Source: Pseudomonadota bacterium (lineage in GTDB: Bacteria; Pseudomonadota; Gammaproteobacteria; Steroidobacterales; Steroidobacteraceae). From it: 9,232 nt of DNA. Shown here one piece after another: positions 1 to 6,989 of this stretch; the first letter of the stretch is position 1; each line of letters starts with the position of its first letter. A program made the position numbers and the translations under genes. The stretch is from the NCBI GenBank assembly GCA_021815905.1, contig JAKAZP010000076.1:1-9232 (forward strand), given 5' to 3'. The notes under the pieces were generated by a model, which was given only the letters and a program-made list of their open reading frames with translations, had not been told where the DNA came from and did no database searches.

Positions 1-586
1 CGCCGCAGCGACCGCTGCGGCGCCAGTTGTGCGCGAACGCGCTGTGCCAATCTCCGACCACCGGTCCGCGGATCTCGACCATCAGATCGCGCCAGGCGCG
101 CCGTCCCCGACGGCCGTCGATGAATTCATCCGCGAGGCCGACGCCGCCGACGAAGGCGATGTCCCCGTCGATCACCAGGAGCTTGCGATGATCACGCAGA
201 AGATTGGCGAACCGCTTGCGCGCGGTGAGCGGGTTGAAGAAATTCAGATGTGCGCCCGCATCGAGCAGCCGGCGCCTGTCGGCGTCGGCGAGCGACCAGG
301 AGCCGAAGTCGTCGAACAGCACGTGCACGCGCACCCCGCGCGCGGCGCAGCCGGCGAGCGCGTCGATGAAACGCCGCGCCACCATGCCCGACTCCACCAG
401 GTACATCTCGAGCAACACCGCCTCGCGTGCCGCCTCGATCGCCGCGAGCATGCGTCGGAAGATGCGGTCGCTGTCGGCGAGCAGGCTGAAGTCATTGCCC
501 TCCCGCCACGGCCAGCTCGAGAGCTCCGCGCGGCCGGCCTCCGCGGCCGCCAGGGAAAGCCTCATCGTGTCCCGCGTATCGGCCAT
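1..586 (-). CDS. Phospholipase D-like / cardiolipin synthase (ClsB-type), N-terminal part, cut by window edge
   Basis: Translating the minus strand from the ATG at 586-584 gives 195 residues before the frame leaves the window at base 1. The N-terminal region contains WPWREGNDFSLL (25-36), a typical cardiolipin synthase opening. It is followed by LLEMYLVESG (58-67), VHVLFDDFGS (87-96) and FNPL (117-120). The first HKD motif is complete: H133, K135 and D140 in HRKLLVID, followed by FVGGVG. This motif supplies the nucleophilic histidine of the phospholipase D superfamily; the second HKD should lie beyond the left edge. The family joins phosphatidyl groups to make cardiolipin at the inner membrane. 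Similarity to E. coli ClsB (YbhO) is recalled, not computed. No good Shine-Dalgarno precedes M1. M8 (ATG at 565-563) has GGGA four bases upstream and is a credible alternative start. The gene is divergent from, and may overlap, the CAP gene. Confidence 0.88.
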   Translation of the reverse strand, partial: MADTRDTMRLSLAAAEAGRAELSSWPWREGNDFSLLADSDRIFRRMLAAIEAAREAVLLEMYLVESGMVARRFIDALAGCAARGVRVHVLFDDFGSWSLADADRRRLLDAGAHLNFFNPLTARKRFANLLRDHRKLLVIDGDIAFVGGVGLADEFIDGRRGRRAWRDLMVEIRGPVVGDWHSAFAHNWRRSGRCG

Positions 587-1426
587 GCGCGATCATTGTA
601 TGCGCTCTGCCTCGCGATCAGCCTCGCGCTGGCCAGTCTGCTGCCGCCCCCCGCCCGTGCCGGCGTGGTCGCCGCCGTGGATCGCATCCGCGACTCCTGT
701 GGCGCCTCGGGAGGCGCGCTCGCACGCAGCGCTCGCCTGGGGCGGGTCGCACGGCTGCTGGCCGCGGGTGAGTCGCTCGAGCGCGCCGAGAGGAACGCCG
801 GCTACCGCGCCGCGCAGTCACTGGAAATCCACCTGACCGGGGTCTCCTCCGAAGCGGCGATCGCGGCACTGGTGCAGCGGCACTTCTGCCGCGCGCTGGC
901 CAGTCCCGGGCTGCGCGCCATCGGTGTCTACCGGCATGGGAATGCCATCTGGATCGCGCTGGCGAAGCCCTTCACCGTGCCGCCGGCGAGCGCGGCCGCC
1001 GCCGTCGAGCGACGGGTGCTCGAGCTCACGAACCGCGCGCGCTCGCGCGCACGGCGTTGCGGCGCGCAGTGGTTCTCCCGGGCTCCACCGCTGACGCTCT
1101 CGCGCGCACTCTCGGCCGCGGCACTCGCTCACAGCCGGGACATGGCCGCACGGGGCTTCCTCAGCCACCGAGGGAGACATGGCAGCACACCGGGTGAGCG
1201 GGTGAGCCGGGCAGGGTATCGCTGGAGGCTCGTTGGAGAGAACATCGCCAGCGGAGTCAGCAGCGCCGATCGGGCGGTCGAGGGATGGCTCGCGAGCCCG
1301 CACCACTGCGCCAACATCATGACCGCGGGGTTTCGCAGGCTGGGCGTCGCCTTCGCGGTCAATTCCGCTTCCCGGGCGGACATCTACTGGACGGAGGATT
1401 TCGCCGCCCCTCGTCCCGCGGGCTGA
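569..1426 (+). CDS. Secreted CAP-domain (SCP/PR1, YkwD-like) protein, GTG start
   Basis: The 285-residue product has a clear signal peptide: basic MPRIGHARS, a hydrophobic stretch at about 10-25, and PPPARA-G with likely cleavage after A31. It is expected in the periplasm or outside the cell. The C-terminal half (about 143-280) is a bacterial CAP domain. It shows the ELTNRAR helix, AHSRDMA (187-193), FLSH with H200, GENIASG with E224, WLASPHH with H246, NIM (249-251) and IYWTEDF (272-278). H200, E224 and H246 match the cavity residues of the family. CAP proteins of bacteria have varied and mostly unsettled functions. Residues 32-140 are not a textbook domain but resemble the C-terminal half (see findings). 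There is no in-frame ATG. GTG at 569 gives the best signal peptide and has AGGGA upstream; TTG at 596 is the alternative. The long open frame upstream of 569 is a shadow of the phospholipase gene. Confidence 0.85.
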   Translation, partial: VPRIGHARSLYALCLAISLALASLLPPPARAGVVAAVDRIRDSCGASGGALARSARLGRVARLLAAGESLERAERNAGYRAAQSLEIHLTGVSSEAAIAALVQRHFCRALASPGLRAIGVYRHGNAIWIALAKPFTVPPASAAAAVERRVLELTNRARSRARRCGAQWFSRAPPLTLSRALSAAALAHSRDMAARGFLSHRGRHGSTPGERVSRAGYRWRLVGENIASGVSSADRAVEGWLASPHHCANIMTAGFRRLGVAFAVNSASRADIYWTEDFAAPRPAG

Positions 1427-1439
1427 GAGATCGGCAGCC

Positions 1440-2321
1440 TCAGCGTCCGGCGCGGCGCAGCGCGGCACGTCCGAGCACCACGCCGAACTCCTGCTCGGCT
1501 TGCCCGTGGGCGAGCGCTTCCAGCATGGAATCACGGATGAGGCTCGCGAGCGGCATGGGCGTGGTCGCCGTCTCGGCCGCCGCCAGGGCCAGCCGCACGT
1601 CCTTCAGGCCGAGACGCGCCTTGAAACCCGCCGGCTCGAAACGCGCTTCGGCGATGAGGCGCCCATAGCCTTCGTAGACGGCGCCCGGAAACAGGGTGCC
1701 GCTCGCAAGACGCAGGAGCTCTGCCGGCTCGATGCCGAAGCCGGCGCCGAGCGCGGCGGCCTCGCCCATCGATTCGATCGCCGCCGCAAGCATGAAGTTG
1801 ATGGCGAGCTTGACCACGTTGGCCTTCGAGGGCCGCTCGCCGAAGCGCCAGGTCTTCTGCCCGATCGCATCGAGCAGGGGTTGCACGCGCTCGATCTCCT
1901 CGGGCGGCCCGGCCGCCACGATATTGAGCTTTCCCTGGGCGGCGATGTCCGGACGTCCGAGAACAGGCGCCGCGATGTAGGCGATCCCGAGCTCGCGGTG
2001 GCGCTCGGTGAGCTCCTCCGCGAGCGCCACCGACACGGTGGCCATGTTGACGTGCGCCCGCAGCTCCTTGGGCGAGGCTCGGCGCAACACGCCGCTGTCG
2101 AGCAGCACCTCGCGCATGGCCTGATCGTCGCCCAGCATGGTGAAGACCGCATCGCCGCGGAAGGCTTCCTCGGCGCTCCCGGCCCGGGCGGCGCCGCGCT
2201 CGACCAGCCGCTCGGCGGCCGGCGTCGAGCGGTTCCAGACCGCGAGCGAATGACCCGCGGCGAGCAGCCGGGCGGCGATTGCCGAGCCCATGTTGCCGAG
2301 TCCGATGAACCCGATGTTCAT
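1440..2321 (-). CDS. NAD(P)-dependent oxidoreductase, beta-hydroxyacid dehydrogenase (HIBADH/GLYR1) family
   Basis: The 293-residue product has an N-terminal Rossmann fold beginning GFIGLGNMG (4-12). The second strand ends AVWNRS, with N30-R31 in the position that usually favours NADP over NAD. The family lysine is K171 in NVVKLAINF, with N175 as the usual substrate-binding asparagine. The C-terminal helical domain contains GLKDVRLAL (238-246), whose K240-D241 pair is conserved in this family. The substrate loop reads AAPVLGRPD (117-125) instead of the DAPVSGG of 3-hydroxyisobutyrate dehydrogenase. The natural substrate therefore cannot be assigned; short-chain hydroxyacids, semialdehydes or imines are possible. 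Length is normal for the family. The ATG has a strong GAGGAG ribosome site six bases upstream. The gene is convergent with the CAP gene, 13 bases between stops, and lies 65 bases downstream of the DUF4184 gene on the same strand. Confidence 0.92.
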   Translation of the reverse strand: MNIGFIGLGNMGSAIAARLLAAGHSLAVWNRSTPAAERLVERGAARAGSAEEAFRGDAVFTMLGDDQAMREVLLDSGVLRRASPKELRAHVNMATVSVALAEELTERHRELGIAYIAAPVLGRPDIAAQGKLNIVAAGPPEEIERVQPLLDAIGQKTWRFGERPSKANVVKLAINFMLAAAIESMGEAAALGAGFGIEPAELLRLASGTLFPGAVYEGYGRLIAEARFEPAGFKARLGLKDVRLALAAAETATTPMPLASLIRDSMLEALAHGQAEQEFGVVLGRAALRRAGR

Positions 2322-2327
2322 GCTCGT

Positions 2328-2333
2328 CTCCTC
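2328..2333 (-). promoter_or_regulatory. Ribosome binding site GAGGAG
   Basis: GAGGAG on the minus strand lies six bases before the ATG at 2321-2319. It is the strongest Shine-Dalgarno sequence seen in the window and fixes the oxidoreductase start. Confidence 0.75.
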
Positions 2334-2386
2334 GTGAGCGGGGGAAACGCCGGCGTACGCCGCCGGTTCCGGCAGGCGTGCGACGC

Positions 2387-3166
2387 CTAACCCGGCGCCG
2401 GCGCCGGGCGACGCCGGCGTGCGAGCTGGATCAGGATCCCCGCGAGCGTGTAAAGCAGCGCAAACCAGGCCGTGGTGCGCGTGAGCAGCAGATAAAGAAG
2501 ATGGTATCGGACGGTCGAGTGCCGCAGGATGTCCTGCGCGGTCTCATAGCCGCCCACCGTGGCGGCGATCGCGAGCAGCGCGCCAAGGAGCACCGGTCCG
2601 CCGGCGGAGCGCCCGGGCTCGCGCCGGCCGGGCTCCGGATCCGGAAGCCGTACGAACCAGATGGCGAGCACCGTCAGCCCGAAAACCGAGCTCGCATACT
2701 GCAGCACGTGACACAACTCTCCGGTGTAGGAGCCGATCGTCACGGGCGCGCTGAGGGCGGAGACTCGCAGCACCATCCACCCGTCCGGATGAGTGAAGGA
2801 ATCCCATGCGATGTGAGTCCAGGCGCCGACCAGGATCGACAGCGGTGCGAGCGCCCAGTTGAGCGGCCGGCTGCCGAATCGCTCGAGCGCGCTCAGGCAC
2901 TTCACCCGCGAGCGTGGCCCGAGCGGCGCGCTGAGGGGCACGCGCAGCAACCAGCAGAACACGAGCAAGGCGATGCCGAAGGGCAGGCACAGCGTGAACG
3001 TGCCGTCGAAGGAATGGGTGATCGGAGGGATGTGCTTCGCGATGCTCCAGGGGATGAAGTACGGCACATCGGGCGCCATGGCGCCGATGACGAGCGGAAC
3101 CGTCCGCAGGATGCGGATCCGCCGCAGGGGCAGGACGGCTGCCGGATGCGCCAGGGTGAAGGGCAT
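2387..3166 (-). CDS. DUF4184 family membrane protein
   Basis: The 259-residue protein begins MPFTLAHPAAVLPLRR, the hallmark opening of DUF4184 proteins. Hydrophobic segments at about 61-75, 105-120, 157-172, 190-206 and 232-248 suggest an inner-membrane protein with a basic C-terminal tail. Conserved polar residues include H7, APD (31-33), H51, and HIAWDSFTH (118-126), followed by H153. Paired histidines and aspartates near membrane segments recall the YdjM/DUF457 family of predicted membrane-bound metal-dependent hydrolases. That relation is inference, and no activity is assigned. GAGAGG lies eight bases before the ATG. The gene starts 41 bases after the glucoamylase stop on the same strand, so read-through from the ROK/GH15 pair is possible. 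Its last codons carry an 18-bp palindrome. Confidence 0.85.
   Translation of the reverse strand: MPFTLAHPAAVLPLRRIRILRTVPLVIGAMAPDVPYFIPWSIAKHIPPITHSFDGTFTLCLPFGIALLVFCWLLRVPLSAPLGPRSRVKCLSALERFGSRPLNWALAPLSILVGAWTHIAWDSFTHPDGWMVLRVSALSAPVTIGSYTGELCHVLQYASSVFGLTVLAIWFVRLPDPEPGRREPGRSAGGPVLLGALLAIAATVGGYETAQDILRHSTVRYHLLYLLLTRTTAWFALLYTLAGILIQLARRRRPAPAPG
2391..2408. repeat. 18-bp perfect palindrome at the 3' end of the DUF4184 gene
   Basis: CCCGGCGCC followed by its own reverse complement occupies the last codons (Pro-Ala repeats) before the DUF4184 stop. The flanks contain ACGCCGGCGT twice, at 2347-2356 and 2411-2420. It could fold in RNA, but no T-run follows on the minus strand, so it is not a standard terminator. 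GC-rich low complexity may explain it. Confidence 0.5.
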
Positions 3167-3207
3167 GCCGAAAGCCTCTCAGGCTTGCCGCTGCCCCGCA
3201 AGACCTC

Positions 3208-5568
3208 TCAATCCACGGGCGCGGTGACCTCGATCCTGAAATCCCGACCGACCCAGACCCCGTCCGGCTCGCTGCGGTAGGTGAGCATGATCGCGCCGCC
3301 TTGCCGCAGCGCGCTGGTGTCGATGTCGACGGTATGCAGTCCGAGCGAGTTTGCGACGGTCGGCCGATCGCTCACCTTCTGCCAGTCGTCGAAGCCGATT
3401 CGCAGCGTTGCCGGCTGGGGGAACGCGACCGTGAGGGCCGCGCCCTGGGGAAGCTCCGAGGCGGGGGCGTGGGGGAGCCAGATGACCCGCGCCAGCCGCG
3501 GGCGCCGCCCGCCATAGCGTTCCCACACTCGCTCCGGGCGGTCGAACGGCCGGCCGAGCGTGCGCGAGACGACGAGCTTGATGTATTCGGCGTGCGTCCA
3601 GGCGAGCGGCATCGCGCTTCCCGTGGGCCGTCCCGGCTCGAGCCCGCGGCGGGCGATCGGTGCGCTGTCCCAGATCTGCTCCGGCAGCATCCCGCCTGCG
3701 GAAGCCATGCGCACCATGGCGAGCAGCAGCGGCAGCGGATCGGCGCCCGCGGCCAGCTCGTAATGACCGCGCTCGCCGGTGAGCAGCGGCCAGGCGCGCC
3801 CCCTGCCGGTCCCGTCGTAGGCCGTGCCGTCATCGTGCTCGCCGTAACCGTCGTCGTTGTAGCGGTGCCAGCTCGGACCGCTCGGCGTGTCGACCTTGAG
3901 CAGCGCGTCCGCGATTCGCACCGTACCGGCAATGAGCGGATCGTCGGGCGGCCGCAGGCCGAAGCGCACCAGCTGCAGGAAGTCGACTCCGATCTGCGCG
4001 GCGGCGGCCAGCCCGGGATCGAGCGGCCGATTCTTGATCGGCAGCTCCTGCTGCATCGCCCGGCGGTCGGACATCGCTTCCCGCGGCGCCTCGCGCACGT
4101 AGTAGCCGGGCACGCCGAAGCGGCGCGCGAGCGGCGTGTCCGTCACGGTCGTCCACTCCTCGAGCTGCGCGTTCCAGTAGTCGGCGACCGCCAGCACGAA
4201 ATCGCGCGCCTGCGGATCGAGGTGCGGCGCACCGCACACGAGCGCGGCGATGCAGGCGGAGAGGGTGAAGGTGTTGATTCCCGCATCCTCCTCCCAGCGA
4301 TCCTGATCGCTCGCAGGTCCGTTGCGCACGAGAAACGAAAGGGCGCGACGGATCATGTCGGCGACCTCGATACCGTCGAGCGAGCCGCGCTCCTCGAGCG
4401 CGGCCGAGAGCAGCACCGGGAAAGCCGTTTCGTCGAGCTGGACCGCCGACCAGTAAGGCTTGCCTCCCAGCCACTGGTTCTGGTTCCAGTGGCCGTCGGC
4501 GAGCTGCGTGGCGCGCAGGTACCGCAGGGTCTCGAGGGGCTCGCGCGCGGCGCCCACCGCGAGCAGCGCCGCGGCGCACTCGCACAGGTCCCGCGGCCAC
4601 ACGAGGTGATAGCCCTCGCGCTCCTCGTGAGTGTTGCCCCAGGGCACGCTCAGGCTCGCGACCATGGCTCCGGGGAAGATCTTGTCCTGGTGGACCTTCA
4701 GTACCATGGTCGACAGCTTGAACTGCTCGAGGCACTCGGCCGGCAAGCGCTCGGGGAACCGGACGCGCGCCGCGCACTGCTCGTGCCAGCCGGTCCACTC
4801 GCTCACCTGGCGCTGCCAGCTCGACTCGAACGGCTTGAACAGGTCGGACAACGCGAGCGTCGCGGCCGCCTCGGTGCTGCTGCCGAAGCCGAGCGCCACC
4901 ACGTTCCTGCGGCCGAGCTCGCCCATGAGCGCGACATTGCCCGGACCGGCGCTGTCATGTTCCCAGCTCATCGCGCCGTTTCGGGCGAAGTCCTGCCAGC
5001 CGTCGCTCGTGCCGACGTAGCCGCAGCTCGCGCGCCCGATCGAGTCGCTCTGGTCGGGTGCCACGGCCGCGAGCGCGAGCGCGAAGGGCCCCTGCTCCGC
5101 CCAGAGCACGCGATGGCCCCGATGCCCGGCCACGGCGGCCGAGTTGCCGAGGCCCGTGCCGCCGAGATGCGGGGCGAGCAACACGTACGGCCGCAGCGAC
5201 TCATCGCCGGCGAGCTCGAGCTCCATCAGCAGGACGTCGCGCTCGTGGGCGGGAACGATGCGCAGGGAAAGCTCGAAGCGCTCGTGCCGATGCACCACGC
5301 TGACGGCCGGGACCCCGGGTCCGGCGAGTGTCAGCGTGTGCCGGAACATTCGCTTCACTTCCACCCAGAAGCCGCGGCCGTCGGCGACGATCACCCCGAG
5401 GTCCCTGATCTGGGGGATGTCGACGCGCGGATGGTAGACCTCGTTGACGATGCCGCCGCCCATCGTGAACCACAGCCGGGATGCGCCAAGCGAGCATCCG
5501 ACGGCTTCCTTGTCGCTGCTGCACCAGGTCGGGGCGAGTCCCGGCGCCCCCGGGGGTTGGCCGCTCAT
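3208..5568 (-). CDS. Glycoside hydrolase family 15 glucoamylase / glucodextranase-like enzyme
   Basis: The 786-residue product has three parts. Residues about 10-270 form the N-terminal beta-sandwich domain, with SSDKEAVGCSLG, GGGIVNEVYHPRVD and IRDLGVIVADGRGFW. Residues about 285-680 form the (alpha/alpha)6 catalytic domain. Residues about 690-786 form a small C-terminal beta domain. Catalytic-domain marks are YHLVWPRD (320-327), DGHWNQNQW (358-366), DRWEEDAGIN (423-432) with E427 or E426 as general acid, WHRYNDDGYGE (567-577), and LPEQIWD (628-634) with E630 as general base. GH15 enzymes release beta-D-glucose from the non-reducing ends of alpha-glucans or dextran. There is no signal peptide, so it should act in the cytoplasm on glycogen or imported oligosaccharides. 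The start chosen overlaps the ROK stop (ATGA). The 75 codons open upstream are a ROK-gene shadow. Substrate linkage (alpha-1,4 or alpha-1,6) cannot be told from sequence alone. Confidence 0.94.
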   Translation of the reverse strand: MSGQPPGAPGLAPTWCSSDKEAVGCSLGASRLWFTMGGGIVNEVYHPRVDIPQIRDLGVIVADGRGFWVEVKRMFRHTLTLAGPGVPAVSVVHRHERFELSLRIVPAHERDVLLMELELAGDESLRPYVLLAPHLGGTGLGNSAAVAGHRGHRVLWAEQGPFALALAAVAPDQSDSIGRASCGYVGTSDGWQDFARNGAMSWEHDSAGPGNVALMGELGRRNVVALGFGSSTEAAATLALSDLFKPFESSWQRQVSEWTGWHEQCAARVRFPERLPAECLEQFKLSTMVLKVHQDKIFPGAMVASLSVPWGNTHEEREGYHLVWPRDLCECAAALLAVGAAREPLETLRYLRATQLADGHWNQNQWLGGKPYWSAVQLDETAFPVLLSAALEERGSLDGIEVADMIRRALSFLVRNGPASDQDRWEEDAGINTFTLSACIAALVCGAPHLDPQARDFVLAVADYWNAQLEEWTTVTDTPLARRFGVPGYYVREAPREAMSDRRAMQQELPIKNRPLDPGLAAAAQIGVDFLQLVRFGLRPPDDPLIAGTVRIADALLKVDTPSGPSWHRYNDDGYGEHDDGTAYDGTGRGRAWPLLTGERGHYELAAGADPLPLLLAMVRMASAGGMLPEQIWDSAPIARRGLEPGRPTGSAMPLAWTHAEYIKLVVSRTLGRPFDRPERVWERYGGRRPRLARVIWLPHAPASELPQGAALTVAFPQPATLRIGFDDWQKVSDRPTVANSLGLHTVDIDTSALRQGGAIMLTYRSEPDGVWVGRDFRIEVTAPVD

Positions 5569-6326
5569 GCGCTTCGGGCCTCGGCGCGCCCGCGGGGCTT
5601 GCCGCCGGGCATCGCAGCACTGCCTCCGCTCCACATGCGCAGTCCGCCGGTGAAGGCGTTGAGGTTGTCGCCGGGCCGCGCTCCTTCGGGCAGCTCCTTC
5701 AGACGCCTGGCGTTGCCGCCGCCGAGGACGACGTATTCGACCTCGAGAACCTCCTTGAGCTGCTCCACCACCTCGGCGACGGCCTTGCGCCACTTCCTGT
5801 TGCCGAGTCGCTTGCGGCCGCGCTCCCCGACGTAATCCTCGAACGACCTGCCGCGTTTGTAAGGCATGTGGCCTATCTCCATGGGCTCGACGACACCATC
5901 GAGGATCAGCGTCGCACCGAGCCCGGTGCCGAGGCCGAGAAAGAGCATTCGTCCTCCCTCGTAGCTGCCCAATGCCTGCATGGTGGCGTCATTGAGCACC
6001 CGCACGGGTCGCCCGAGCGCCTTCTCGAAATCGAAGCCCACCCACCCGGGCCCGAGGTTGAAAGGCTCGGCGGCGATCCGGCCACGCAGCACGAGTCCAG
6101 GATAACCGATCGAGACCGCCTCGTACGGCAGGTTCCCGACGAGCTTGCGCATCTTGAGCGCCATGGCCGCGGCCGTCATCTTCGGCCCGGAGAGGAATTT
6201 CCGGATGACTCCGCGCGGGCCCATGCGGTACTTCACGTGGGAACCTCCGATGTCGATGACCAGGACGTGCCCGGAGTCGGGGCCGTCGGATCCGTGGCGG
6301 CGCGCGGGTCGGGAGCGGGATGCCAT
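5565..6326 (-). CDS. ROK-family kinase, polyphosphate/ATP glucokinase-like
   Basis: The 253-residue product contains the phosphate-1 motif LVIDIGGSHVK (22-32) and SIGYPG (72-77). NLGPGWVGFDFE (90-101) is followed by LNDATMQALG (111-120), where D113 is the expected catalytic base. GLGTGLGATL (131-140) and EPMEIGHMPY (147-156) follow, with E150 and H153 at sugar-binding positions. VVLGGGN (199-205) closes the fold. This combination matches the proteobacterial group annotated as polyphosphate glucokinase or ROK protein. The cysteine-rich zinc motif of many ROK repressors and kinases is absent, and there is no DNA-binding domain. The predicted reaction is glucose to glucose-6-phosphate; whether the donor is polyphosphate or ATP cannot be decided here. 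A 17-residue basic tail follows the core. The ATG at 6326 lacks a Shine-Dalgarno sequence but has a promoter-like sequence immediately upstream. The stop overlaps the GH15 start by four bases, implying translational coupling. Confidence 0.88.
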   Translation of the reverse strand: MASRSRPARRHGSDGPDSGHVLVIDIGGSHVKYRMGPRGVIRKFLSGPKMTAAAMALKMRKLVGNLPYEAVSIGYPGLVLRGRIAAEPFNLGPGWVGFDFEKALGRPVRVLNDATMQALGSYEGGRMLFLGLGTGLGATLILDGVVEPMEIGHMPYKRGRSFEDYVGERGRKRLGNRKWRKAVAEVVEQLKEVLEVEYVVLGGGNARRLKELPEGARPGDNLNAFTGGLRMWSGGSAAMPGGKPRGRAEARSA

Positions 6327-6332
6327 GGATGC

Positions 6333-6361
6333 ATTGTCAGCCAAACGGAGGCCGTGGCCAA
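6333..6361 (-). promoter_or_regulatory. Candidate promoter of the ROK-GH15 pair, possibly leaderless
   Basis: On the minus strand, TTGGCC (6361-6356) and GACAAT (6338-6333) are separated by exactly 17 bases. Each matches the sigma-70 consensus at four of six positions. The -10 ends six bases before the ROK ATG, so transcription would begin at or next to the start codon. No Shine-Dalgarno site is present, which agrees with a leaderless message. This is read by eye only. Confidence 0.4.
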
Positions 6362-6555
6362 GCCGCGCTGCCGCCGATCGATGCGCGCGAGCTCCGGGGC
6401 GACTTGCCGCACGGTTCGCCTGCATCGGCCGTCGCCGGTCGCCGGGCACGCCTGCCGGAGCGCTGCGAGCTGGCGGGTGCGTACGCGGACTCGTGCCGGG
6501 GCTCCCGTGCGAACCCGGCCCCGAGGACCCCCACGCCGATCGGTTAACATGAGGC

Positions 6556-6969
6556 ATGCTCTGGCTCAAGGCATTCCACATCGTCTTCGTCGTCACCTGG
6601 TTCGCGGGACTTTTCTACCTGCCGAGGTTGTTCGTCTATCACGTGGCCACCACCGATTCGGTCGGCCTCGAGCGCTTCGCGGTCATGGAGCGCCGGCTGT
6701 TCGCGCTCATGACGGTGGGCGGCAGCCTCGCGGTCGCTTTCGGCCTCTCCATGTTGCTCCTCGCGCCGGGATTGCTGGCGTTCGCGTGGCTGCGGCTGAA
6801 GCTGGCGCTGGTCGCCGTGCTCATCGGCTACCACATCTGGTGCCACCGGCTCATGACGGCATTGTGCGCCGGACGCAACACCCGCTCGCAGCGCTGGTAC
6901 CGGCTCTTCAACGAGATACCCGGTCTGCTGCTCATCGCCATCGTGGTGCTCGTGGTGGTCAAGCCCTGA
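6556..6969 (+). CDS. hemJ: HemJ-type protoporphyrinogen IX oxidase (UPF0093), membrane protein
   Basis: The 137-residue protein opens MLWLKAFHIVFVVTWFAGLF, which is diagnostic for the HemJ family. It continues with YLPRLFVYH (21-29), RFAVMERRL (40-48), LRLKLALVAVLIGYHIWCH (79-97) and RWYRLFNEIP (113-122), and ends VLVVVKP. Four membrane helices are expected, at about 4-27, 50-71, 78-100 and 118-135. H8, K82, H93 and R98 are conserved-looking polar residues within or beside the helices; the early histidine is a likely heme ligand. HemJ converts protoporphyrinogen IX to protoporphyrin IX in heme synthesis in bacteria lacking HemG and HemY. Length is normal. The ATG at 6556 is chosen by homology; GAGG lies only a few bases before it, too close for a good ribosome site. 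It is divergent from the ROK gene and convergent with the nitroreductase gene, 20 bases between stops. Confidence 0.92.
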   Translation: MLWLKAFHIVFVVTWFAGLFYLPRLFVYHVATTDSVGLERFAVMERRLFALMTVGGSLAVAFGLSMLLLAPGLLAFAWLRLKLALVAVLIGYHIWCHRLMTALCAGRNTRSQRWYRLFNEIPGLLLIAIVVLVVVKP

Positions 6970-6989
6970 CTCGGTAGCCCGCGAGCGCG

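Noticed and set aside
29..568. Upstream open extension of the CAP gene
   Set aside because: It is opposite the phospholipase coding region, its protein has no recognisable motif, and the signal peptide starts after it.
1422..1444. GCTGAG / CTCAGC inverted repeat between the CAP and oxidoreductase stops
   Set aside because: The stem is only six pairs with an 11-base loop and no T-run on either strand, so it cannot be supported as a terminator.
2347..2420. Two copies of ACGCCGGCGT at 2347-2356 and 2411-2420
   Set aside because: A 10-base GC-rich self-complementary word recurs easily at this base composition; the spacing and context suggest nothing specific.
3301..5835. 844-codon rightward open frame opposite the GH15 gene
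   Set aside because: It lies antisense to a clear GH15 gene with intact domains and catalytic motifs. Its translation is low-complexity Arg/Ala/Gly-rich, as expected from high third-position GC on the other strand.
6327..6596. Upstream extension of the ROK protein to 6596
   Set aside because: The extra ~90 residues are Pro/Arg/Ser-rich without family similarity and would overlap the hemJ start. The ATG at 6326 leads directly into the ROK fold.
5481..6977. 498-codon rightward open frame
   Set aside because: It spans the ROK gene on the opposite strand and overlaps hemJ in another frame; both of those are clear family members.
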